This document shows positions 34,194-45,000 of a DNA stretch of 64,000 nucleotides, piece by piece. Under the pieces are notes generated by a model. That model was given only the letters and a program-made list of their open reading frames with translations. It had not been told where the DNA came from and did not search any database. Positions within the stretch are counted from its first letter, which is position 1. Every line of letters begins with the position of its first letter. A program made the translations under genes and the position numbers. This DNA is from Lepisosteus oculatus (lineage: Eukaryota; Chordata; Actinopteri; Semionotiformes; Lepisosteidae). The stretch spans positions 8,938,001-9,002,000 of the forward strand of contig NC_090723.1 in NCBI RefSeq assembly GCF_040954835.1, read 5' to 3'.

Positions 34194-34682
34194 AAACATT
34201 AGGATACGTTTCCCATCTCCAAAGGGGACTCAGGCCAAATGACAAAAGGTGACATAGTAACTCATATTTTCCATGAGTATATGTTATCTTTTTTAAATTT
34301 TCTTCTTCAAAATTTATTTGATTATTCCAAGCAACGTCAAGAACATATTTACCCAGGAGAATAACAATGAAGTCACTGTTAGCTACAATTAACTAATAAA
34401 CAAAATGACTGTTAGAGGCTGTAAATCTTTTTAATCCGCATTAAACAACGGATTTCTCCCTGTGAGGGCTGGCGTGCCTGTGGGTTTGCATTGTAACTCC
34501 GCTCTTAAGGAACTAAACCATCTGGCATAACTGGATCAGCTTCTCCCAGCTCTTCAAGTACAATTACTTCAAAGAGACCTGGAAAACCTGCGCATCCACC
34601 CATCCTCCAGAAACACGACCTGGACGACCCTGTCAACTTACAAATCACACAGCTACTCCAAGAGGCGGGACGAACACATTGG

Positions 34683-34981
34683 ACTTCCGGTATTGCGTCA
34701 TTCCCTGACGCACAATATGAATATTCAGCACGAGGCGGGGGCGGCAAACGTCATCTGCAGCGCGCCTGGAATATTCTACGCATGCGCCTTGGGAAAAACG
34801 TGCAGCTGTAGTAGCAGAACATTTTTTGCAAGTCACGATGGGCCTGAGTAGTAGACGGCGAGACAAATATCAACATTAGCCGACATTAAATAGGAAAGGA
34901 AATACGTCTACGAGCGGATAGCGAATTCAAGGACTCGGTTTTGTATCTTGCCAGAGCACGGACTGTCAAAATCAACACACT
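34683..34981 (+). promoter_or_regulatory. nfe2l1: probable nfe2l1 promoter and non-coding exon 1
   Basis: An ETS-type ACTTCCGG (34683-34690) lies beside an inverted pair TGCGTCA and TGACGCA (34694-34712), and a near-consensus NRF-1 palindrome ACGCATGCGCC (34778-34788) follows. A strong splice donor, ACT then GTAAGTAT, begins at 34982, so exon 1 probably ends at 34981. The exon is assigned by position and strand; no coding part is seen. The first intron would run to the acceptor at 37974. Confidence 0.6.
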
Positions 34982-37388
34982 GTAAGTATCGGAGGTTTTG
35001 ACGCAAAAGATTTACAATTCAGTTACCACTCCTAAATGGTGAAGGAAAAGCCTGTGTTAGTTACCGTGTTGGTGTTCAGGAAATTGTCAAGTGTTGGGTT
35101 CGCTTTTCTCATCTAAAGAAGGGTTTTAGACAAAATGCTTGAAGCCAAATGTATTGCTTTGTGTTTGTAACAGACAGCTAAAGAAAATAACTCACTCCTA
35201 TTGCCTCCCTCTACTTCCCTCTCCCATAACCACAGCGGCCTGCCCCCATCCAATCTCCATTGGCCGGTCAGAGGGAGAGTCCGGCGCGTGGGCTTCTTTC
35301 TTGGATTTCAATTGGCTGTCTGGGGTGTCAGTCACCATGGCACCACTTGTTGCTAAGCGTTGTTGCCGAGGTAGCGATAGCGGAAGTCTGCCGGCTGGGC
35401 ACTTCCTGGTTTGTGTTGGTGTTTGCGACGAGGGCGGCCACGCTCGTATTTTTGTCAGTTTCGAGTACGGGACGGCTGGTGGGGAGGGTTATTTAGGAGG
35501 AGGAGGGGGGCACAGGGAAGAAGGAAAGTAACGGAGCTGGTAACGTCACTTTGGGAGGGGAAGACATGTAAGAGAAACCTTATAAATTTTCGTTCTCGCA
35601 TTTTTCACCTTCATTACAACCTCGGTAACTTTATGACACAAGCCAGACGGGACGGGACAGTTGCGGAATCAGCCGACTGGAGACGGGGTTTCGTTTTTTC
35701 GAAAGGCCAGAGAGACCTTTCGAAATAATATTACATTATTGGCCATTTTTTAAAGGTTGATCGACTAATATCTAGCTTTTCAGAAACTGTTATTGAACAG
35801 ACATTTGAAATTGGGATCTACCTCGTTGAGCAAAAGCACTCCATCCCTCGGATCTTGTGACCGATATTGCTGGTTTCTTCGTTTTTCTGTTTTGGTGCAA
35901 GAAGAGCTTTGTATGGCCACTGCCTTTCCTGGGAAAGCAAAGAAGGATTTATTTCCAGTTGCAAAACTTAAAAAGACCTTAAGAAGGTATTCATGAGTCC
36001 GTGCGGATGAAGAGTGGTCAGCTGTCTTTGCTGTGGAGGAAGTCCAGTTATTGCTTTTTAATAATTTCCTTTCAGTTATTGTTAATAACATCCACGGATT
36101 GGGTTCGATTCTTGAACATTTCATCCCTCATGAGCAAGCGGGTGTCGATAAATGTTTTTTGTTTCCTTGTCAAAATATAAAAGCTAGATGACGCACTGGC
36201 AGTATTGATAGTCTTGCCCATTCGGTGCAGTGGCTTAACGGTGAATACATTTAGTAAAAGCTAATACCGATTTTAGCTGAAAATGTTAAATTGTGTAGTA
36301 TGAGCCCCAGAAATGTTTGAATGTATGACTTAAATTCGTAGGCATATCTAGTGAATGATTGAAATTCACGGACATGGACATGAATTCTTAATATTACAAA
36401 ATACATCTTGGTACAGTAGATGAGCACGTGTCTGTTATATACTAATCCGATTACGAAAGTTAACGAAATAGAAAGTAATCTACATTTCTAGCTCAGGCAT
36501 TGGAGACGAGCTTGGTGAAGTGAAACTCTGGGCTTTTAACAAGTTCTAGAAGTTTTATCTGCGACCCGAGGCGACGCGAATCGTGTGAAGCGTCGGCTTG
36601 GTTCTGTCTGAGCGTGGAGCCGTCACGGGTGGGGTGCGGGGTAGTCAGGTGCTCCCAGAATAAGAGACCGATTTGAGATGTGACAGTGTGACAAACGTTT
36701 CATGTATCATGCTTGGCTTGCGAGAGTAAGTAGGACAACCCTGGCGTTGACAATCGGTTTATCGTGGTGTTTGCTCTTTAAATACTCGCGTGGTCTACAG
36801 TCAGCTGATCGCTAGTAAATATGCATCCCCCACCCAGGCCGTGTCACGTTAACAATCGTTTGTGTACCCCGCGGTCCCGACAGGTTGTGTAGGCTAAGTG
36901 CAGTTAGAGGGGGGCTGGGCTGGGTGCCGGCGGGAGAAGGCCGGCTATTTCCCGGGAAACGGGCGGATTACATCACCCCGCCAGTTCAACCGCCGCCGCG
37001 TCTCCAGCACTTTGACAAAGTAGGTCAGCGCACCGCTGCTCTGAGCCGGCGTGGGAATCGGACTCGAGAGGAAACTGTTGCCCTTTCGTTTAGAAGGACT
37101 ATTCCTTTGCTCATGGAGGGAACTTCACAAACACGTGCCTTTGCATAGGTTTGCGAGTGAAAAGGGTGGGACATGAAAAGCGTTTCAGTCATTTCTTTTT
37201 AAAATTGCAACCCCTCAGTGGTAGTTGGGGCTGGGAGGAGGAGGGGGAGTTAGTTTCTAAGCGCAGTTGCGAAATGAAGACCTGACCCCGCGGACACTCG
37301 TGTTTTTGGCAGTGTAACCCGACGCCTCGCGGCCCGGTGTCCAGTGCAACGTGCCTGCCCGGGGGGCTGTTTTGTTGTCTAGTCCGCC

Positions 37389-37403
37389 GTTGCCCGTGGC
37401 AAC
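37389..37403. promoter_or_regulatory. RFX X-box palindrome
   Basis: GTTGCCCGTGGCAAC is a perfect inverted repeat (GTTGCC, 3-nt spacer, GGCAAC), matching the RFX X-box. It lies in nfe2l1 intron 1, about 570 bp before the start-codon exon. Confidence 0.5.
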
Positions 37404-37974
37404 AGGAGCCTCCTGTGGCCGAGCTGCTGTTGCACCTCAAATGAACGTTTAATTCTATCGATTAAAAAAAACAAAAAAAAAGAGCGGCTTGCGGGTTTGC
37501 TGGGTCTTGTTAAGGGGCTAATCTGCCTCACTGGGGAGCTCTTGACCTGCCCGCTGGGAGAAGACTCCAGATCCACGGCAGGGGTTCCCAAGCCTGTCCC
37601 TGTGTGACCCACACGCCTGTTGGGTTTTGTTCCAGCCAAGCCCTCGATTACACAATCCAGCCTCTCTCACGTTATAATAATAAGATTCATTTGAGCAGCC
37701 CCCCTCCCCCCCCAGCGCTTAAACACACTGGAGCTTTAACCGTTGTGTTTTGTAAGTGAAATAAAATCCCAGACTTGTGACTAGCAACGGAATATTCCAT
37801 TGAAACGTCTCGGATCGGTTCAGGGGCCGGTGATCCAAGGTGGGGCCGAGTGTGGGAGCCCCCGCTTCAGATCAAGGCCCCAGAGAAACCGCTCGCTGGT
37901 GCGATCCCCCTGCGCTATAATAATAAACAACAACCGTAACAGCTCTGGTGTCTTTGTGGCCCTTTTGTACCCAG

Positions 37975-38440
37975 GTGCGAGAAGAGCCCACGGACGGACC
38001 GGACCCGCGCTCCAGCACAGCCCTGCTGGTGACCGACCCGCTGCCTCGCCCTCGCTCGCTCGCTCGCTCCCGGACTGCGGACCAGCCGACCGTCCCTCGG
38101 ACACTGACCACTCGCTGGCCAGCGGGGGAGAAAGAGGAAACGCCCAGCGCCTCTCTGCGGCTTCTCGCGCTTTCCTGTTCCCTCCGACAGCGTGTGGGCG
38201 GAGGGGGCGGGGAGAAGAAGTCAGAACTCCTGCCTCCTCTCCACCAGGTCTTCCCCCCCGTATCCCCACCCGGGCTTCTTCCGGAAGAAGAGCAGAGGGG
38301 AGCGCCCAGCCACGGGGTCGTAGCGGCAAGCGGATTCGGCCTCCTTTTATTTTTTTTTTTCCTCTCTTCCCCCCTCCCCTCCCTCCCCCCCCTTTTTTTT
38401 TTTTCTTCCCCCCTCCTCCATCTTGTCCGGTTGCAAAGAA
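37975..38440 (+). other. nfe2l1: nfe2l1 5' leader in the start-codon exon
   Basis: A GC-rich leader of about 466 nt with no upstream ATG. Its last ~80 nt (38342-38420) are almost pure C and T, with long runs of T and C, immediately before the start codon. Tracts of this kind can bind PTB or poly(C)-binding proteins; that role is inference. Confidence 0.55.
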
Positions 38441-39007
38441 ATGCTTTACCTGAAAAAATACTTCACGGAGGGCCTGATCCAGTTCACCATCTTGCTGAGC
38501 CTCATCGGGGTGCGCGTGGATGTGGACAGCTACCTGAGCTCCCAGCTGCCCCCGCTGCGGGAGATCATCCTGGGCCCCAGCTCGGCCTACACGCAGACCC
38601 AGTTCCACAACCTCAGGAACACTCTGGATGGCTATGGCATCCACCCCAAGAGCGTCGACCTCGACGACTACTTCACCGCCCGCCGCCTGCTGAGCGAGGT
38701 CCGCGCGCTGGACCGCTTCCTGGTCCCCAGCACCGAGCTCAGCACCTGGCTGGTCCACCGCGACCCCGAGGGCGTGGGCAGCGCGGGGCAGTCCAGCCCG
38801 GGCATCGCCCTGGACAATGGCGGCGGGCTGGAGGACGTGGGGAACCCCGAGGGCTCGGCCATGAGGGGCGAGGGCCCGCCGCCGGGGTCCGGCTACGGCC
38901 TGGCGGGGGCCGAGGAGAGCCTGGGCGCCGTGGCCCCCCAGGAAGGCGAGGAGGGCGAGGGGGGCGGGCGCGGCGAGGGGGACGGCGGGGACGACCTGAC
39001 CAAAGAG
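38441..39007 (+). CDS. nfe2l1: nfe2l1 coding exon 1 (residues 1-189)
   Basis: Very GC-rich. It encodes the ER anchor, the region ending in the DDI2 cleavage site, and an unusual Gly/Glu-rich segment (about 168-184) just before DDLTKE. It ends GAG then donor GTACGC. The exon probably begins at 37975, where a TTGTACCCAG acceptor follows a pyrimidine-rich stretch; that 5' boundary is inferred. Confidence 0.96.
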
Positions 39008-42000
39008 GTACGCCGCCGCCCTGTCCGTAACGCGTAGCCCTTTGGCCGTTTTAAAAACTCCTCCAAGCCAAGCACACACACACACTGCGGCTCCTCTCTG
39101 TCGTTGTATCTGAAATGTCAGGTTTTCGGGTTTGTGCAGTCCCTGTATTCACATGCACGTAAAATGTGCTCCGCCAGGCTCCCTCTCTACAAGAGCAACT
39201 CGCCGATCCGCAGCTTTTTAAACCCAGCGGCGGCATGTAGCATAATGTATTATTCGTCGGTCCCAAGATGCTCACGGCCATTCAGAAGAGGATCTCGGTT
39301 TGCCGTGTTTGACCAGATCGGGACCAAATTCTCATTTTGTTCTCAAAAACTCTCAATCCCAGGGCTTTTCTCGAAAAGAGTAGGGGTGTAACCCCGGTGT
39401 CCTGGCCAAATTTCCCATTGGCCCTTACCAGTCATGGCCTCCTAATAACCCCCGTCTCTGAACTGGCTTCATCACTCTGCTCCTCCTCCCCACTGAGAGC
39501 TGATGTGTGGGGAGCGGACTGGAGCATCATCCAGGTTGGGAAGCACACAGGTGGAGGGGATCCCCATTACCTGTAAAGTGCTCTGAGTGGAGTGTCCAGA
39601 AAAGCGCAATATAAGTGTAAGCAGTTATTGTTATTATTTTAGTCTTTTCTGTCTGATAGGGGAGAAAGATGTCAAAGATGTTGCTCAGTCAGTGGCCAAG
39701 ATGGAACATCATCTAATAAGCCTTTACCGTGTCCCTATTGATTCTGCCCTTTGCTTTCTTGTCCATACTTCCATCATGGTGTGCTATACAGAGCCACACC
39801 CCTAGAAATGATGCTGTTGTTCTGAGCATTCCTACCCCTACATACTTATTTTTCTAGCATATACTTTTAAAGATCTGGAAGAAGGGCTCCTGCCTTGTGA
39901 AAAATCTGGCTAGACCGGGCCGAGGCCGAGTTTCGCAAGCTTGCAGTTCCAGCCAGAGTGTTTGTCACACCCAGCACCCATTCTGATCCCAAAGCAGGGG
40001 GGGCTGGAACAAGGGGAGCACTGCTGAACCAGGGCGTTCCAGGCTGTTCCTCTTCATTGTCCAACAAATGGTGTGTTTTTGTTTTTGACCGAGGGGAGCG
40101 ATAGCATTCAGCTGGGTTTGTGCACACGGTTCTTTTGAGCGGGTTGCTCCCATCTTTCCTGCTCCTGGGTGAAGCCCCTCTTCTCCCAGCCGCTCCAGGG
40201 GGCACGCTGGAGATTTGATAGGGGAGATTCCCCTTGTTTCGCCAGTAAGGAGTGGGATGGTGTTGTACTCAAGGAGAAGATGGGGAATTTGTGATCAAAA
40301 CGCCCTTCTTTTTTTTTTTATCTAGTTTTATTCAGATTGTTTTGCTCCCCCCCGCTTGCTCTGTTGATCATGAACGACTTGACCTGTGCACTTAGATCTT
40401 GGGGGTGAAGGCAAGTAGGAAATGAGTTGCTCTTTCTGCAGTGCATAGTGGGAAGTTGGTGCTTGTCTGAGGCTTTGTTCCTCTGTCCGGAAACAGGGCT
40501 ATCTTGGGGATTGTCTAGGGCCAGCGCAAGCAGCTCATTCCCCACTGTGCCATTCTCGCTGTCTTCTTATAGCAGGCCCGGTGTCTGGAATCTCTGCTGT
40601 GCTTGTGTGTCATGTGTCCCTAAGGCATGTGTTTTTGTGACCCGGAGAAATGCGTGCAGAAATAGCTCTCCGCGCACACACACACACACGCGGACGGCCC
40701 CATGTGGCCGCCTGGTCCTGCCTCTCCCAGCTGTGCCAGCATGCCCACACCGTGCTGATGAAAGTGTCCGGCTGGCACACGCAGCGGGGGATCTCTCCGG
40801 CTTCGGTCTGGGCTGGCAGGAGGATTAACACCAGCCTGTTTGTGTCCTCCACGTGTCATTGAGTGGAGACATGCTTCTCAGTCTTCCCTCTCTTGTTTGT
40901 GACTGCATTCCCAGACGTCTCTGTTACAGCTAAGGCTGTTTCAGTTTTCAGCTTGCTGACAGAAAACCCCACATATGATGTTCTGTAACTGAGAATGTTT
41001 GTTTCCCTGTATTTATTTTTAAGTGGACATCTGGGCAGAGAGGAATCAGTCTCTAGTTTGTTGTTCTTAACCGAAACCCATCTCGGCTTTTTCTTTTTGC
41101 AAATCTAATGTAATTGTGGTCATAGGGATTCTCAGTTTGGTCTTCGTGATTCATTGTTTTGAAAACTCAAGCATTTCACATTTCTAGTTTCAAGGCAATT
41201 GCACTTAAACGAGTACAGGCCTGGAACTGTCCCATGCCTAGACGAGCAGTCCTGAACTAGAAGATGACCTCCCCACCTTGTGCTGGGTCTTTATTAGCTC
41301 TGTGGGGCTGCTGTGTTTTTTTTTTAACAGGAGGCCGTTGCTACCCGGACGGCAGACACTGGCACTGCACTTGGGGTCCTGTCTTCAGCGTGGGTGGCAG
41401 TGAGGCAGGGAGGGTGTTAGAAACAGAGAGTCTAATTACAGACTGTCTCCATGACAAACACAGTAGATGCCTGTCTGGGCTGTGAGTGATGCTGGCAAGT
41501 TGGCGCTGCAGTGTCTTTCCCCCATGCCCAGCCCCGAGCTTCGCTTCCTGTCTGTCCCCTGCAGACAGCAGCTGAGCACTGGAGGAGAGCCTGTGGGTGG
41601 AAAAAGGTCAAAGGGCATTCTTGAGCTCATCCGCAGGCAGCAGGTGGGGTTACTGTAGTCGCCAACCCTGGCTGTGGTTTTTAGTTTGCTCTTGCAGATC
41701 TAGGTTTTGTTACAGACAATAATAAATAAATGCACATGCTCTTATCTGCCTTCTTGAGTCATGCTTACACCCCCGTCTTATTATGAGAAGAGGGGTGTGG
41801 TTCGTAAAAACCTTTTGCAATGAAGTGGCGTCATTTTTACTGGAGGCTTCTATCCGTCATTTTTGTGGTGGGTCTTTTATTTTATGATTGTTTATTTAAT
41901 CAGTGGAGTGACTTTGTAGCTCAAATAGTACAGTGTGTATATATACAGTGTATATATATATAATATAGCTGGAGGCTTCTTTACATTGTCCAGGGTCCCC

Positions 42001-45000
42001 CCGTCTCTGACTGCTCATTGATAAATCTAAGTACAAACTTAGAGAAACGAACGGTAGTAAGTTCAGCCTGCACAGGCTGCTCATAGCGGAAATCAGTGCG
42101 CTCCAGGAGAAATGCAGCTGGTGCCAAGGATAAAGAGCCCTGTGCTGCCAGCCAGGGACTTGCCGGTCTCCTCTCTGGAGTTTGGATTGCGAGCTGGAGC
42201 TCTGGCACAGCCAGGCAGCACTGTAGTTTTCCACAGACGAGAATGATCTCTGCTGCAAGGCATGACTAAAGGCATTTTGTGGTCCGACATGTAGTACTTG
42301 GTTTCTTGTTTGTTCAGTGAATCTTTCGGGTGAGCACCGTTTGCCAGTGTGGAGTTCCTAGTGTCCCTTCTCCACTGGTGCACCTGAGCCGCGAGGCCCC
42401 TGTATGGTCCTGATCTGGGAGCTTTTCCGCTGGCGGTAACCGTTGCGTCAGCTGGGGGAACCCCAGCCTTTGCAGTCTGTCCAGTTCTGGCCCAGCAGTG
42501 CCCAGTGTCAGGGCGGGGCTGGGTCCCTTTGTCTCCACACTGTTTCAGCCAGAACGAGAGAGGGCGGGGCAGCAGCAGCTCCTCTGGCCCTGAGTCCTGG
42601 CGATGTGCTGCGCCCTTCCTGGTCCAGAGCACCGTAAAACAAGCATGAGAGGGAAAAGCCCAGCCCTTGTGTACAGAAGTGGAGGTTCCTTCTGCAGTCT
42701 GGGCAGATTCCAGCATTCAAGAAGAGCTGGAATCCTCAGTTCTAAATGAAAAATGTATTCTCCTCGAGATAGTTTTAAATAGAGAGTAATGGGGCTAAAA
42801 AAAGCATTACAATTGCAACTAGGTCCCGCAAGAAACAGTTTCTCTCCCTATTAGTAGCTCTTCAGTCCCGTGACTCTCAGCGTCCGCTGTGTGGGATGGT
42901 GACCGGTCCACAGTTGGGGCAGAGTGGCCGGAGCCTGCCGGCCAAGCTGGGTTTCGTTTCGGCGCTGGCCTGGGGTCTCGGCGGTCAGCAGGAGGGGGGC
43001 GCAGGGCAGTGCCGTGCTGTAGAGCTGGGAGTCTACCATGCTGTACCGTACGTGTTTAGACTGGTAGTAGGGAGTAGCCAGAATTCAGTGTCGCCTCCAT
43101 TCGATCGGCTGATGTGACAGTTTTATGCTCGTTTCCACAATGTCACCAGCAGCAGGTGAATATGTTCGTCTCCATACTAGAAACTGTCCTCTTGGCTCTT
43201 CTTTTTTCCCCTCCCATAACATCCCCTGCTGTCTAACTTTTATTAAGAAGACAGAATTCGGCTTTAGCTGCTGAGAAAAGCACGTTGACTTCTAGGAGTG
43301 TTCTCCAACAAGCCTGATTACTGCAGTGGTTTCCTAGATTAGAGATCCTCCCAGACCTTGGGGCTTCTGGGCAGCCTGTGCCCGTTCGTGTGCCAGCCAG
43401 TGCGCTATGAGCTACTGGCCTGTGAAGCTGGTTGCCTGGACGGGGGAGGGCAGCAGTGTGTGTGTGTGTAAGTACCAGATACAGGAGAGTGACTCACGGC
43501 GGCGGGGCTTGTGAATCACTGTGCTCCACTGCAGCGTTTATCCGCAAGATAAACAGGTGTTCAGGAAAAAAAAAATAAGGCCACCGCTTTCTGTTTCCAG
43601 GCCTGAGACGAGTCTGCCCTGGCAAAAAATACAAAATAAAAAGTCCCCTGGCTACATCCTCCGGTTTCATTGCAGGGGTGCAGATGGTTCGCAAGCCCCA
43701 GCACGAATCACAGCTGCTGTTCGCTCTGACCTCTCAGGTTTGTAGAGCCCGTGTGTAAATCAAGATGGATTTTGCATCATGTAGCCTGTGAAGCTGAAAC
43801 TCTCTTATTCTCAGAATGACTTCGAAGGCTGAAAGAGGAGCTACTGCCGTTAGCTCCCTTTTTTTTTTACAGGAAGCTTTTTGGGAAGCTTTCTACCCCA
43901 CCTACCACCTCTTGCCTCTCCAGCTCCTAATGGAGCCTGGGCAGTGTACCTCTTACAGTCGGCGGGGTTATTTGCACTGACAGGGATCAATAAACTCAAT
44001 CATGAGCTGCATCTGGCCAGATCTCCTGCCTCGGTGGCACCAGGCGCACAGCCCATCTGCTGTCTGCACCTGATGCAGCACTACTGCTCCGTCTTAATGA
44101 TGCCGAACTGCCACAGCTCTGCTGGCCTGTGTCTTGTCACTCGCGCCTGACTGAGTTCACCGTCTTACTTTGTTCATCTAATTCTGCAGCCGCTTCCGAA
44201 AATAACCTTCAGTAATTGAAAACAATTGCAGTGTGATTTTTTTTTTTTTGAGGGCACTGAAGCTATTTTCCTTGTCATTCTAAAGGCGTTTTGCTTGTAC
44301 TTTAAACCTGTTGAGACGCCTTGTTGCGCTCTTCCAGGCTGGGCAGTTGTACAGTGTTGTTGAGAGGTTTTCATTCTGCCCGTCCAGCCAGGTCTTATCC
44401 GTGACTCGGTGCTCGGCGGCCTGGCTGATAATTCCTTGGCTTTCTAGCCTTTGCATTCCTGCAGTTCCTCTGCCCGCTGAATCCTGGCGATGTGCTCTGG
44501 ACCGGGAAGGGTTGGGCGGTTCCCTGCCGGCCGCTGTGGGTGGCTCTCCTTGCGGTGTGGCCCTGACGCAGGCCGTGGCCTGGCAGATCGGCGCCCCCCA
44601 GCGGAGACCAGAGTCCTTCCTCTTGTGAGCTGGCCGCTGTGCCTCTTGTGAGCTGGCCGCTGTGCCTCTTGTGAGCTGGCCGCTGTGCCTCTTGTGAGCT
44701 GGCCGCTGTTCCTGGCAGCTCCCATCGCCACCGCTACCAGCGCGTTCTGCCTGGCCCGTCTGTGACTGGTTGTTGATGTGCATGTTTTGTCAAATATATG
44801 TATAAATGAAAGAATCATGCACACGTGTGGCATTTTCTCAGCCTTGTGACCGCTCCCTTAACTTAACTAGGAATTAGCTTAAACTTTCTTTTTTTTTAGC
44901 TATTAAACGTTTTGCTGCAAGACTGATGCAGTTCATCTGTTGTGTGATGGCCAAAGCTGCATTTTGTTTTGTTTGAACAAAGACTTCCCTGCCTCCCATT

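Larger units (their letters stand above)
31061..34682. other. copz2-nfe2l1 divergent intergenic region
   Basis: About 3.6 kb between the two 5' ends. Contains the L2-like fragment (33585-33845), the TCTTA-tailed repeat (34007-34193), and a perfect 13-bp hairpin at 32468-32497. No coding exon was found. Confidence 0.5.

Noticed and set aside
37948-39030. 360-aa plus-strand frame overlapping nfe2l1 exon 1
   Set aside because: A different frame of the same GC-rich exon, without an ATG near its start; the conserved NFE2L1 frame is the real one.
37820-39085. 421-aa open frame on the minus strand
   Set aside because: Antisense shadow of the GC-rich nfe2l1 leader and first coding exon; its sequence is the low-complexity complement of the pyrimidine tract and shows no family resemblance.
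44620-44711. CRISPR-like array
   Set aside because: Units abut directly with no spacers, in a vertebrate intron; it is a minisatellite.
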